DNA from: an uncultured Steroidobacter sp.
GTDB taxonomy: Bacteria; Pseudomonadota; Gammaproteobacteria; Steroidobacterales; Steroidobacteraceae
Reading direction: 5' to 3'
NCBI RefSeq assembly: GCF_937958065.1
Contig: NZ_CALFXI010000004.1
Location: forward strand, 1-64,000
DNA length: 64,000 nt
The notes beneath the pieces were generated by a model. The model worked only from the letters and a program-made list of their open reading frames with translations. It was not told the origin of the DNA and ran no database searches. The translations under genes were made by a program, and so were the position numbers. Of this stretch, positions 16,386-25,750 are shown piece after piece. The first letter of the stretch is position 1. Each line of letters opens with the position of its first letter.

Positions 16386-17726
16386 TCAATGCATGTGGCT
16401 CAAGAGCAACGCGGCCAGCTTGGGATAATTGCCGTCGAAATGATGACCGCCGCTAACCTTCACGACGTCCAATGACTTAGCGACCGGTCTGGCGCACAGC
16501 GACCCTGTTTCATCGGCGCCATAGACGCATAGGACGCGAACGCCTTTCATTCTCGACAGCTCCGGTGCGACAGGGATGGCGTTCCTGGCTGCGCCAATCC
16601 AGTTCTGCAAATGGAACTCGAATACCGCGGTCTCCGATAACGACAGCAGCGCCACCAACCGCAGCCGCTCACGCGTTGCGGCGGGTAAACGATTTACGAC
16701 GAACGGCATCACGTCGGCGCCTTGCGAAAAACCGATCAACAGCACCGAGCGTTTTTTCCAGGCGCTCAGGTAATACCGCAACAATCGATCCACATCAGCC
16801 GCGGTGCCCTCGGGCGTGCGCGCCTTCCAGAAGTAGCGCAGCGAATCGAGACCCACCACCGGCATGCCCTGCTTCGACAAAGCCGCCGCGAGCTCTTTGT
16901 CGATGCCCGCCCAACCCCCATCGCCGGAGATCAGCACCGCCAGTGTGTCGCCGTTGCTGTTGCGCGAATGCACTTCGACCACAGGCAGATCCTTGAGCTC
17001 GGCTGCGCTCACTTCGGGCAGGCCGCGCGTACGCGCTGCGAGCCGCTGAAACGCAGCCGCGAACTGCGGCTCCCAGGTGTGGAAGTCGCTTTCACCGTGG
17101 CTGTCGCCGGCCACGGTGATCACTTCGGCCTGCTTCACGTTCGCGAGGAACTGTTTGGCTTGCGCCCGACATTGCTGGTCGTGCACACCCTGCAACACTG
17201 TCCATGGCGCGCCGAGTGGCGGAGACGTTGCCGCTCTGCCGCTCGGGCACAGCGGCTTCTTCAAGCCACGAGTCGGACAGAAACCCAGAGAGATGCCACC
17301 GCCGAACGTTCCCGCGGGCGCCTTCGCCAGCATGGCGTGCACGAACTCCGCTCCGGACCCGGTGCCGACCAGCAGCGCGGGCCGATAAGTCGGCAGCCGA
17401 TAGTAGGCTTGCAGGAAGTGACTCAGGTTTTCCAGGTCGCCCTCGGGCGAGACGCAGTTGCCGCCATCCTGCTCGAGATTGCGAAACAACGACGCAGTGT
17501 CGATGCCCGCGACCAGCGCGCCCTGACGAGCAAGCGATTGCGCAATGGGATCGAGATCAGCCGTCCAGCCACGCTCGCCCGAAAAGAACAACACTGTCTG
17601 GGTGGCCGCGCCTTGCGGCCGATACACAGTCAGGTTCTCGAACCGACCATGCGAAATCGTCTCCGCTACCGCCTGCGAACCAAGCACCAGCAGCAGCAAC
17701 ACCAGCCAGCGGCGACACACCCTCAT
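16386..17726 (-). CDS. acvB: AcvB/VirJ-family periplasmic hydrolase
   Basis: A 446-residue exported protein (signal peptide ends near AVAE, residue 22) built from two alpha/beta-hydrolase-like halves. The second half carries an intact nucleophile elbow GFSQG with S334. The first half has a degenerate one, GTGSG, near 121-125. In Agrobacterium and Rhizobium AcvB is encoded next to the lysyl-phosphatidylglycerol synthase and hydrolyses the lysyl-lipid. Here too it follows mprF with a 4-nt ATGA overlap, so the same role is likely. The N-terminal extension of the longer frame lies inside mprF and was left out. Confidence 0.9.
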   Translation of the reverse strand: MRVCRRWLVLLLLVLGSQAVAETISHGRFENLTVYRPQGAATQTVLFFSGERGWTADLDPIAQSLARQGALVAGIDTASLFRNLEQDGGNCVSPEGDLENLSHFLQAYYRLPTYRPALLVGTGSGAEFVHAMLAKAPAGTFGGGISLGFCPTRGLKKPLCPSGRAATSPPLGAPWTVLQGVHDQQCRAQAKQFLANVKQAEVITVAGDSHGESDFHTWEPQFAAAFQRLAARTRGLPEVSAAELKDLPVVEVHSRNSNGDTLAVLISGDGGWAGIDKELAAALSKQGMPVVGLDSLRYFWKARTPEGTAADVDRLLRYYLSAWKKRSVLLIGFSQGADVMPFVVNRLPAATRERLRLVALLSLSETAVFEFHLQNWIGAARNAIPVAPELSRMKGVRVLCVYGADETGSLCARPVAKSLDVVKVSGGHHFDGNYPKLAALLLSHMH

Positions 17727-20311
17727 TTCGCGATGATTCCTCGCAATCCGCCGCTGATCAATGTCGCCACGTCGGCCAAGGCGAGCAATGGAGTCAGGCC
17801 ACCGCCAGCCACCAGATAACGCGGCTCCCACACCGGATCGAACTTGTCTTTGAAGCCGCGCAGACCGCGGAAGTTGTAGAACGTTTCGCCGTAATCGAAC
17901 AGCAAACGGCCGAACCGGTGCCAGCGCGGCGCCAGCTCGTGGCTGGCCATGCCCGACATCGGCGCCATGCCCAGTCCGAAGCGCTGATAGCCTTCGCTCT
18001 GGAAATGCAGCATGAGCTTGGTAAACAGGAAATCCATCGTGCCCGCCGGCGCAAGTGGCAGTTGACGCATCAGATCGACGCTGGCTTCGATCTTCATCCG
18101 GGTACACAGCAGATTGGCGAAGGCGACGATCTGCGCCTGCTGCCGCACGACCGCAAACGGCTGCCGCGACAGATACGCAGGCTCGAACGAGCCGAGCGAG
18201 AATCCTTTCTCGCGTGTCTCCTGACCTTCCAGCCAGGCGTCCGAAACGGCCCGCAGTTGCGGCAGCAGTGCCGTCACTTCCGCGGGCGGAATGATGGCGA
18301 ACTCCAGCCCATCGCGCTCGCCCCGATTGATTGCCTGCCGCAGATGGGAGCGCTTCGACCCCTTGGTGGTGAATTCCTGGAGCTGCACGTACGCATACTC
18401 ACCCAGCTTGTACGCACGCAACCCGGCATCGAGATACAAAGGCAGCGAGTCGCCACGCACTTGATAGAACGTTGCGCGGCCGCCGTGGTCGGTCGCCAGC
18501 TCGATGAAACGCCAGATCAACTCCTGCCATTCCGACTGTCGGCCGACTGGATCGAACAGCGAGATCCACGAGCGGCCCTGCCGGCCATACATGATGAAGG
18601 CATTGCCCTGGGTCGAGAACAGCAATCGCTTGTCGCCCATCAACGCGAGATTGGCTTCCGCCGACGGCTGATCGCGCACGATGCTGCTCGCCCTGTCGAG
18701 CTCCGCAGCCGTTGGCAGCATCGGCGCACCCGGCGATGGCCGCAACAGCTGCCAGAGTGCGATCCCGAGACCTGCAATCATCACACCCATCATGGCGCGC
18801 AGCGAGCGCGGCGCGTTGGCGTTGAACTCGAATTGCCACCACAGCTCGTTGGTGTAATCGACGCGACGATAGACGAAGAACAGCAGGAACACCGTCGCCG
18901 CGACCATCCACACGACCGAGATCAGCCACACGCCTCGCAGCGGATGCGAGAACAACGCGGAGCGTCGATCGAACTGGGCGCGCGACATGTACAGGAGGAT
19001 CGCCAGCACCAGCAGATAACACGCTTGCACCAGCGCGAAACCTCTGGGCATGGCCAACACAGCGGCCACCAGCGCCAGCACGAACGCCGCCCACCACGCG
19101 GCATCCAGGCGATGTAACAAGCCGCGCGCGATGATGATCATCGCAAGCCCGGTGACGCTGCCGAGGAAATGCGAAGCCTCGACCAGAGGCAGCGGCACTC
19201 GTAATGCCAGCATGTCAGTCGCTTGCGCGGATGCTGGCGTGACACCCGAGACGAGCAGCCAGCCGCCGGCAATGAAGGTCATCGTGGCCAGCAACATCGG
19301 GGACAGTCGCACCGCTGCGCGACCGAGCGGTGCGGCGATGCCGACGCGCATTTCATAGACTGCCAGCAGCACGGCGGCGAGAACCAGCGGCAGCAGATAA
19401 TAGATGACGCGATAGAGCACCAACGCACTGACGATGTGCTCCACTGGTGCGCGGCCGGCGCACGCAACCAGGATGACCGCTTCGAAAACGCCCAGACCGC
19501 CTGGCACATGACTCACGAGCCCGAGCACCAGCGCGATCGAATACCACGCCATGAACTCGCCCGGCGCCACGGCACCGGCGGGCAGCAGGAACCACAGCGT
19601 CGCCGCCGAGGCCAGCAGATCCAACGCTGAAATCACCAGCTGTTGCACAGCCAGCCGAGCCGGCGGCATGCGCAGTTTCCAACGCCAGGCGATCATCACT
19701 TCGCGACGCCGCGCAGCGAGTGCGATGAACCCAAGGATGCCGAACAACACGGCCGCGGCAATCACTCGCAGCAGCCATGCCGGCATGTGGGCGAGTTGCG
19801 CGACACCGTCCGCTCCCCACAACAAACCAGCCGCACCAAACGCAGCGGTGCCGAACGTGAAGGCGCTGGCATTGAAGGCGATGACTTCCGCGACCTTGTT
19901 AGCGTCGACTCCCGCCGCCGTATACAGTCGCATGCGGACCGCACCGCCGGTCAGAACACCCAAGCCGACGGTATTCCCCAGCGCATACGCAATAAAAGAC
20001 GTGAGCAGCACCGTCGAGCGTCGGATGCGCACTTCGGCGTACTTCATGGCAGACATGTCGTAACCGGTGAGCACCAGATAGCTCACGGCGGTTGCCAGTA
20101 CCGCGAGCAGCAGATTCTGCAGAGGCTCGGCCTCCATCTGCTGCATGACCTTGGAGAGATGAACTTCGGCGAGCAATACGCGGAAGGCATCGAACAGCAG
20201 CAAGCTGATCAGGCCGGCACCGGCCGCGATCAGCCAGATGCGCCACTTTGCCCAACCGCTCACTGCCTCGGTCACGATCCGTGATCCTGTGTCACCGAAA
20301 GTAAGCGGCAT
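17723..20311 (-). CDS. mprF: lysylphosphatidylglycerol synthase/flippase MprF (LpiA)
   Basis: An 862-residue integral membrane protein. The N-terminal two-thirds has many hydrophobic helices (flippase part, UPF0104 type). The C-terminal roughly 320 residues form the soluble aminoacyl-transferase domain, DUF2156 (for example RSWISLFDPVG, GGRATFYQV, FTTKGSKRSHLRQAINRG). It transfers lysine from Lys-tRNA to phosphatidylglycerol and flips the product outward, lowering surface charge and giving resistance to cationic peptides. The gene is translationally coupled to the acvB-like gene. The start is ATG 20311, preceded by about 400 bases without a gene. Confidence 0.95.
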   Translation of the reverse strand: MPLTFGDTGSRIVTEAVSGWAKWRIWLIAAGAGLISLLLFDAFRVLLAEVHLSKVMQQMEAEPLQNLLLAVLATAVSYLVLTGYDMSAMKYAEVRIRRSTVLLTSFIAYALGNTVGLGVLTGGAVRMRLYTAAGVDANKVAEVIAFNASAFTFGTAAFGAAGLLWGADGVAQLAHMPAWLLRVIAAAVLFGILGFIALAARRREVMIAWRWKLRMPPARLAVQQLVISALDLLASAATLWFLLPAGAVAPGEFMAWYSIALVLGLVSHVPGGLGVFEAVILVACAGRAPVEHIVSALVLYRVIYYLLPLVLAAVLLAVYEMRVGIAAPLGRAAVRLSPMLLATMTFIAGGWLLVSGVTPASAQATDMLALRVPLPLVEASHFLGSVTGLAMIIIARGLLHRLDAAWWAAFVLALVAAVLAMPRGFALVQACYLLVLAILLYMSRAQFDRRSALFSHPLRGVWLISVVWMVAATVFLLFFVYRRVDYTNELWWQFEFNANAPRSLRAMMGVMIAGLGIALWQLLRPSPGAPMLPTAAELDRASSIVRDQPSAEANLALMGDKRLLFSTQGNAFIMYGRQGRSWISLFDPVGRQSEWQELIWRFIELATDHGGRATFYQVRGDSLPLYLDAGLRAYKLGEYAYVQLQEFTTKGSKRSHLRQAINRGERDGLEFAIIPPAEVTALLPQLRAVSDAWLEGQETREKGFSLGSFEPAYLSRQPFAVVRQQAQIVAFANLLCTRMKIEASVDLMRQLPLAPAGTMDFLFTKLMLHFQSEGYQRFGLGMAPMSGMASHELAPRWHRFGRLLFDYGETFYNFRGLRGFKDKFDPVWEPRYLVAGGGLTPLLALADVATLISGGLRGIIAK

Positions 20312-20721
20312 TCTGCCGCGCGGCGCTCACGAGAACATTACGTTATTGACACAAGTCGCGCGGCGCCCGCCCGGTCATGATGAAGAACTTGTCATGCTCG
20401 GACGATTCGTTGGAAACGCGACAGCTGATACACAGCGTACATCGGTCGGGTACGAAGACGACGGCAGAAAAGAACCCTCTCGCCGCCGGTGAGGGTGGGC
20501 GACGAGAGGGCCAACTCAGACTGCCGGCCCAGGGGGAGAAACGGCTTGCAGCCCGCGACACCGCAACCCTTGTCGATTGCTGTGTCGCTTGCTTGCAAAT
20601 GTATCGTGCGCGGGTCATGCGGTCAGTCGATGTCAGGTCACATGCCGGTCAGCGGCAGCTGCGCCGGCTCGCTCCCTGCCCGCCTGGCGGTTATGCGCTA
20701 TGAACAGATAGCGACAAGATC
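20312..20721. other. gene-free stretch between mprF and response regulator
   Basis: No coding frame I would support lies here. It holds the hairpin at 20466-20510 and presumably the mprF promoter, which I could not pin down. Confidence 0.6.
20466..20510 (-). terminator. possible rho-independent terminator
   Basis: An 8-bp perfect stem (CCCTCTCG at 20475-20482, CGAGAGGG at 20503-20510) with a long GC-rich loop that can fold further. A T-rich tail (TTCTTTTC) follows on the minus strand. It lies about 210 bases beyond the stop of the response regulator gene and could end that transcript. Confidence 0.55.
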
Positions 20722-21396
20722 TTAGTCCGCCACCAGCTTGTAGCCCGCACCCGGCGTGGTCTGCAGCACTTCCGGCGCCGACGCATCCGTTTCGATCTTG
20801 TGACGCAGGCGATAAATGAGCTGCTTGAGAGTACGGCGCTCGCGGGCGGTGGCGCGTCCCCACAAATGCAGCAACAGTTTTTCCGCCGTCACCGTTCGCC
20901 CCGGCGTGATCATCAGCAGCTGAATCGCTTTCAACTCCAGCGGCGTGAGTCGAATCGGCGGCGCCGCGCCGAACTGCAGCGTGCGCTGATCCGGATCGAG
21001 GCGCAACTGACCTGCCGTCACCGGCCCCGCGTCGAACGGCTCCGAGCGTCGAATCAGCGCGCGCACTCTGGCCAGCAAGGCTCGCGGGCTGAAAGGTTTG
21101 TGCACGTAATCATCCGCGCCCGAATCGAATGCTTCGATCAGATCCTCTTCCACATCCCGCACCGTCAACATCATGATGGGCACGGGCGAGCGGCCGCGAA
21201 TCTCGCGACATACCTTCAAGCCATTCGGCTCCGGCATGTTTATATCGAGCAGCACCAGATCCGGCGAGTCACGCTGGAATGCGAGCAGCGCGCTCTCCCC
21301 ATCCACCGCGGTACAGATATCGAATCCCGCCTGCATCAGCGTGAATCCAATCAGTGCCCGCAAATCGGCATCATCGTCCGCAACGAGAATTCTCAT
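20722..21396 (-). CDS. OmpR-type response regulator (second copy)
   Basis: A 224-residue response regulator. The receiver domain occupies residues 1-115 with the acidic pocket DDD (7-9), phospho-acceptor D51 in LLDINMP, T/K signature MLTVRD and HKPFSP. A winged-helix DNA-binding domain follows (RLTPLELKAIQLLM to QTTPGAGYKLVAD). It has the same length and the same phospho-Asp position as the regulator at 22938-23612 and shares long identical stretches, so the two are paralogues. It follows an FAD oxidoreductase gene by 4 bases and has no kinase of its own nearby. It may be served by the kinase at 23.6-25.7 kb. Confidence 0.93.
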   Translation of the reverse strand: MRILVADDDADLRALIGFTLMQAGFDICTAVDGESALLAFQRDSPDLVLLDINMPEPNGLKVCREIRGRSPVPIMMLTVRDVEEDLIEAFDSGADDYVHKPFSPRALLARVRALIRRSEPFDAGPVTAGQLRLDPDQRTLQFGAAPPIRLTPLELKAIQLLMITPGRTVTAEKLLLHLWGRATARERRTLKQLIYRLRHKIETDASAPEVLQTTPGAGYKLVAD

Positions 21397-21400
21397 GGCG

Positions 21401-22804
21401 TCAGCGCCGCTCCGTAGCCAGTAGCGCAGCGAGTTTTTCGGCATGCCCGCGCAGCTCATGCGCCGCGGTTGCCTCCCAATGATCGGCACGCAACATCGGG
21501 CCCACATAGAAAAGATGCGGCCCCGGCCAGCCATCGGCATCGATGACGGCGCCGCTCGGTCCGGTACGCAATCCCAGGCCCAGCGGGTCGGGCACGCACA
21601 GCCCGGTTTGGACGAGGTTGCGCCACAGTGGCTCGGTGGAGCGCGCGATTGCGTAGTCGGGCCCAGTGCAATTGATCACGCGATCGAACTGCTGAGCGCG
21701 CAGCTCCTGCGAGCCGCGCGGACGCCAGATCACTTCGATGCGCTCGCCCCGTGGAATGAATTGTTTGATGTGGCCGGCGTGAATGGTCAGGCGCCCCGAA
21801 TTGCGGAGCGCGTCGATCTTCTGAATCAGCTCGGGCGGCAATCGATGTCGATAAATGTCCCAATACGCCCGCACGTGGCGCAGGAAGCGCACGCGATCGC
21901 GCTCCGGCAATCGCTGCCAGATGGTCGGAGCCATGTTACGAACGAATGTGATCGCCTCGCGCCAGTCGCCGCCCATCTGCTCGGCCTCGTGCGCCAGCAA
22001 ACGGACCGAGCTGACCAGTCGTCGCAGCGACGTGGACGCAGCCAGCAACAACGCATTGCCGTCGCCTTTGAACGCATCGGGCCGGAACGGCGTCTGTCGG
22101 GGCGGCACCAATCCATGACGTGACAGAGCGTGCAGGGTGGGCGTCCGCTGCGGATCGGAGGCGGCCACGTTGATGATGTCGGCGGTGGTCAGACCCGTGC
22201 CGATCAACAGCACCGTCTGGGATCGATTGAACTTGAGATCGACGGTCCAGGGATCGGCAACGTAGGCCGGATGGGTCAGCACATCCCTGGCCACTGACAA
22301 CGAAGCAGGCCTGGGATTGCCGAGCGCGAGCACAACGTCATCCGCTGTGAAACGTCGTCCGTCCTCCAGCTCGACGCGCAACGGCAGATGCCGCTCGATG
22401 CGGCGCAGATTGACGACCGAGCCCTGGACGATTTCCAGACGAACGTTTCCTGGCGCACTGAGCTGGGCAGCGAGCAGCACCTCGTTCAAATATTCGCCGT
22501 ACAGCGTGCGCGGCAGAAAATCCTCGCCAGTGACCTTCGGAATGCGTCGTTGCGCGAACTCCAGGAATTCCTTGGGCGCGGCCGAGCTTGCCGACATACG
22601 GCTGGCCGGCACGTTGAGCAAATACGGGAAGCTGCGTTCGGCATACGCGGCGCCACGCGCCACCTCGTTCGAGCGCTCGATCAGAACGAGGCGCGTCGGG
22701 CCCGGCGGCGGACGTCGCAACAGATTCGCGGCCACGACCGTGCCGCTGAATCCGCCGCCGACAATTACTATGGTTCGAAGCAGTCCTGCCAATCGTCGCT
22801 CCAA
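21401..22804 (-). CDS. FAD/NAD(P)-binding oxidoreductase (COG4529 type)
   Basis: A 467-residue flavoprotein-like enzyme. The N-terminal Rossmann motif is IVIVGGGFSGTVVAANLL, followed by an ATG-type block VVLALGNPRP and a second dinucleotide motif LLIGTGLTTADI near residue 200. It belongs to the uncharacterised family of FAD/NAD(P)-binding proteins related to HpcA-like/COG4529 hydroxylases. The substrate is unknown. Placement between two response-regulator genes, downstream of a sulfate transport operon, hints at a redox or sulfur-related role, which is only inference. Confidence 0.85.
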   Translation of the reverse strand: MERRLAGLLRTIVIVGGGFSGTVVAANLLRRPPPGPTRLVLIERSNEVARGAAYAERSFPYLLNVPASRMSASSAAPKEFLEFAQRRIPKVTGEDFLPRTLYGEYLNEVLLAAQLSAPGNVRLEIVQGSVVNLRRIERHLPLRVELEDGRRFTADDVVLALGNPRPASLSVARDVLTHPAYVADPWTVDLKFNRSQTVLLIGTGLTTADIINVAASDPQRTPTLHALSRHGLVPPRQTPFRPDAFKGDGNALLLAASTSLRRLVSSVRLLAHEAEQMGGDWREAITFVRNMAPTIWQRLPERDRVRFLRHVRAYWDIYRHRLPPELIQKIDALRNSGRLTIHAGHIKQFIPRGERIEVIWRPRGSQELRAQQFDRVINCTGPDYAIARSTEPLWRNLVQTGLCVPDPLGLGLRTGPSGAVIDADGWPGPHLFYVGPMLRADHWEATAAHELRGHAEKLAALLATERR

Positions 22805-22937
22805 TGGCTCTGGAAGCGACAGCCTAGGCGAGGCGCCGGTATCAAGTCTGTAACGCGCGAGTCACGAATCGGCGCAGGGAATGCTATGACTCTGCAACCG
22901 ATTTATAACCACACGGTCGAGCGGTGTTGTGGCGGGC

Positions 22938-23612
22938 TCAGTCGACGACCAGCTTGTAGCCGGCGCCGGGCGCGGTTTGCAGCATCTGGGGAGCGGCCGG
23001 ATCGATCTCTATTTTCTGGCGCAGCCGATGCACCAGCTGCTTCAGCAGCTGACGATCGCCCGAGCCTTTGTGACCCCACACCTGCATCAGCAGCCGATCC
23101 GAGCTGACCGTGTGACCGGCGTTGGCGATCAGCATTTGCAACAAGCGCAGTTCGAGCTTGGTCAGGCGCAGCGGCGGGTTCGCGCCGACCTGAACGGTAT
23201 GCTCGTCGACGTCGAGCTGGATGCGACCGGCGGCGAGCGGCGCAGTGTTCTCCATGCCCGCTCGACGCAGCAGCGCCTTGACGCGCGCCAGTAGCGTGCG
23301 CGGGCTGAATGGTTTGCTCAAATAATCGTCGGCACCGAGCTCGAGCGCACGAACCAGATCTTCCTCTTCGCCACGCACGGTCAGCATCATCACCGGCACG
23401 CGCGACTTGGTACGGATCTGCTCGCACACTTGAAAGCCCGTGGCACCGGGCATGTTGATGTCCAGGATCACCAGATCCGGGCCTTCGCTTTCGAACGCGC
23501 GCAATGCCTGGATGCCGTCGCTGGCTTTGACCACCAGATAGCCCGCCTGCGACAGCGTGAAGGCGATCAACGCCAGCAAGTCCTTGTCATCGTCGGCAGA
23601 TAAGATCTTCAT
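22938..23612 (-). CDS. OmpR-type response regulator of the sulfate operon
   Basis: A 224-residue response regulator with acidic pocket DDD (7-9), phospho-acceptor D51 (ILDINMP), MLTVRGEEED and SKPFSPRTLLARV, then a winged-helix domain (RLTKLELRLLQML to QTAPGAGYKLVVD). It starts 5 bases after the histidine kinase stop, so the two are cotranscribed and form a cognate pair. Since the kinase itself overlaps cysW, this regulator is the last gene of the sulfate transport operon. Likely targets are unknown. Confidence 0.94.
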   Translation of the reverse strand: MKILSADDDKDLLALIAFTLSQAGYLVVKASDGIQALRAFESEGPDLVILDINMPGATGFQVCEQIRTKSRVPVMMLTVRGEEEDLVRALELGADDYLSKPFSPRTLLARVKALLRRAGMENTAPLAAGRIQLDVDEHTVQVGANPPLRLTKLELRLLQMLIANAGHTVSSDRLLMQVWGHKGSGDRQLLKQLVHRLRQKIEIDPAAPQMLQTAPGAGYKLVVD

Positions 23613-23617
23613 GGAGA

Positions 23618-25750
23618 TTACTCGGCAGTCTGTCGCAGCTTGACTTCGAAACGAGTGCGGCCCTCGGCAGTGCGCCGTGCGGCGATGGTCCCGCCATGCC
23701 GCTCGACGATGGACTTCACGATCCACAATCCCAGACCCAGCCCGCCGGGCTCCGGTTCCTGGCCGCCGCTGCGATAAAAACGATCGAAGATCGAATTGCT
23801 TTCGATCTCGGGCACGCCCGGTCCTTCGTCCTCGACCCAGCTGATCACGAACTCGCCAGTCTGCTCGGCGCCGATCCGCACCACTGAATGTTCCGGCGCG
23901 AACTTGCTCGCGTTGGCAAGCAGATTGACGAACACCTGCGTCAGTCGCGGGCCATCGCCGTCCACATTCGGCAGATCCTCGGGCAGGTCCACTTCGAGGT
24001 GCTGGTGTCGCTGCGTAAGTAACGCGCCTACCAGAGCCTCGGAATCTTCGATGACCTCCGCCAGCGCCACGGCCTGGTGCCGGATGCTGAGCTGGCCGGA
24101 CTCGATGCGCACGCTTTCGAGCAGATTGTCGATCAAGCGCGTCAGGCGCAGGGCGCCGCGCTCCAGCGACAGCACCAGTTCCTTCTGCTGATCGACTGAC
24201 ATCGTATCGAAGCCGTCGCGCAGCAGCTCGATCGACGCGAGCTGCGCCGCGAGCGGCGTCCGGAATTCGTGCGAGATATTGACCAGCACCGAGTCACGCG
24301 CCCGCCGCACGCCCTCCAGCTCGGTTTCGTCGCGAATGACCTGCACCTGCAGCTCATCGACGGGGCTGGAGCTCGTGATGATGGTGATGCGCGGCGCGCC
24401 GTCGCTCAGCTGCAAATGCTCCGTGGCCTGCGAGCTGCCTTCGAGGCGCGCACGCACGATCGGGCAATTGGTTTCGCACGGACGCACGCCGTTCGAATCG
24501 CGGCATGGCTTCAGCACGTCGCCGCAGAAGCGCCCGATGGCTTCATGAGCTTGCACGCCCAGCAGTTGCGCGGCCTGCGGATTCAGATAACGAATGACCC
24601 GCGACTTATCGACGGCGTAGACGCCCTCGACGATGCCGCCGAGCACGGCCTGAGCTTCCGCCTCGCGACGGCGCAAGGTTCCGGTCAGCTCGACCAGGTT
24701 GTTACGCATGTCTTCGATCGTGCGGGCGAGCTTGCCGACTTCGCGAGTGCCGCCCACTGGAATGGACGTCGAGAAGTCGCCGTGCCCGAGTTTTTCCACC
24801 GCGTCGGTCAACGTCGTGACCGGGCCCGTGACCTGACGACCGAGGATGATGCCCGCCAGCACCGCGAGCGCAGCGAGGATGATCGCCGTAATGAGCAACC
24901 GTTTGGCGAGCCCGCCGACCGACGCATCAATGTCGGACGACGGCAGGCGCGCTTCGAGGAATGCGATCGCTTCCCCGGACACGGCAAAGATCGGAAAGCT
25001 GGCGGCGTACAGATCCAGGTCGTCAAGGCGCGCCACCGCCGAGCGCCCATCGGACAAGCCCGCCGAATTCAGCCGCGTGAAATCGTCGACCTTGCGCTCT
25101 TCGATGAACAGGCGGTAATTGATCAGCCGGATCTGCATGCCGACGCGTTCGGTCAGGATGTCCGCCATCCTCTGATCGAGCAAGCGAGCGACATACACGC
25201 GCCGCTCCGTCGCCCCGCCGACCTGGGCGGATGCGCCGAGCAGCGCGTATTGCGATCCCATCGGTGCCGCCATGAACCGTTCGCCCTGCTCGGCGGCGGA
25301 AGTCGCGATCAATTCCCAAGGCAGTTGCACGCCGGCCTGCGCGACCAGCCGGTCGCCCTCGAACACGGCGCAAGAGGCGATGGTTTCCGAATTGCAGGAG
25401 CGGCGCAGATATGGACCGATCGTGGCCGAGCGCCGATCCGCGAGCAGGCGCTGGAACGTCTGGCGCTCGCCAACCGACTTGGCATGCGTCAGCGCGTCTT
25501 CGCTGAAGCGTCTGATGTCCTCGCGCGCCATCGCGCCGGCCAGCTGCACGCGCGACTTGCCCTGCTGATCGGCCAGATCCCGCAGCGAGCCGATCGCCGA
25601 TATGGAAATGCCGCCGACCAGCAGCAGCACGATCGCCACATTGATGACGGCGATCCACACTCCGAGACTGGCGCGCGAAGTATCGATCTGCAGCCCGTCG
25701 ATGAACTGCTGAATCCGGTCGACCACATATGAGAAGAAGCGATCGATCAC
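23618..25750 (-). CDS. membrane histidine kinase encoded in the sulfate operon
   Basis: A 710-residue sensor kinase. A first membrane helix lies at about 31-53 and a periplasmic sensor domain spans about 54-283. A second helix is at about 284-304, HAMP at 305-358 and a PAS domain at about 362-480. The dimerisation domain has phospho-acceptor H494 (NISHEFRTPL), and the ATPase carries N box NLLANASKF, G1 EDEGPGVPE and G2 GLGLGLWIV. The PAS domain contains four cysteines, C409, C416, C425 and C429. The start ATG overlaps the cysW stop by 4 nt, so kinase synthesis is coupled to the transporter. This suggests it senses sulfate, a sulfur compound or transporter activity; not shown by sequence alone. 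Confidence 0.95.
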   Translation of the reverse strand: MIDRFFSYVVDRIQQFIDGLQIDTSRASLGVWIAVINVAIVLLLVGGISISAIGSLRDLADQQGKSRVQLAGAMAREDIRRFSEDALTHAKSVGERQTFQRLLADRRSATIGPYLRRSCNSETIASCAVFEGDRLVAQAGVQLPWELIATSAAEQGERFMAAPMGSQYALLGASAQVGGATERRVYVARLLDQRMADILTERVGMQIRLINYRLFIEERKVDDFTRLNSAGLSDGRSAVARLDDLDLYAASFPIFAVSGEAIAFLEARLPSSDIDASVGGLAKRLLITAIILAALAVLAGIILGRQVTGPVTTLTDAVEKLGHGDFSTSIPVGGTREVGKLARTIEDMRNNLVELTGTLRRREAEAQAVLGGIVEGVYAVDKSRVIRYLNPQAAQLLGVQAHEAIGRFCGDVLKPCRDSNGVRPCETNCPIVRARLEGSSQATEHLQLSDGAPRITIITSSSPVDELQVQVIRDETELEGVRRARDSVLVNISHEFRTPLAAQLASIELLRDGFDTMSVDQQKELVLSLERGALRLTRLIDNLLESVRIESGQLSIRHQAVALAEVIEDSEALVGALLTQRHQHLEVDLPEDLPNVDGDGPRLTQVFVNLLANASKFAPEHSVVRIGAEQTGEFVISWVEDEGPGVPEIESNSIFDRFYRSGGQEPEPGGLGLGLWIVKSIVERHGGTIAARRTAEGRTRFEVKLRQTAE

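Noticed and set aside
24269..25732. A 487-codon plus-strand open frame opposite the histidine kinase
   Set aside because: It is fully antisense to a kinase with intact motifs and has an Arg/Gln/His-rich shadow composition.
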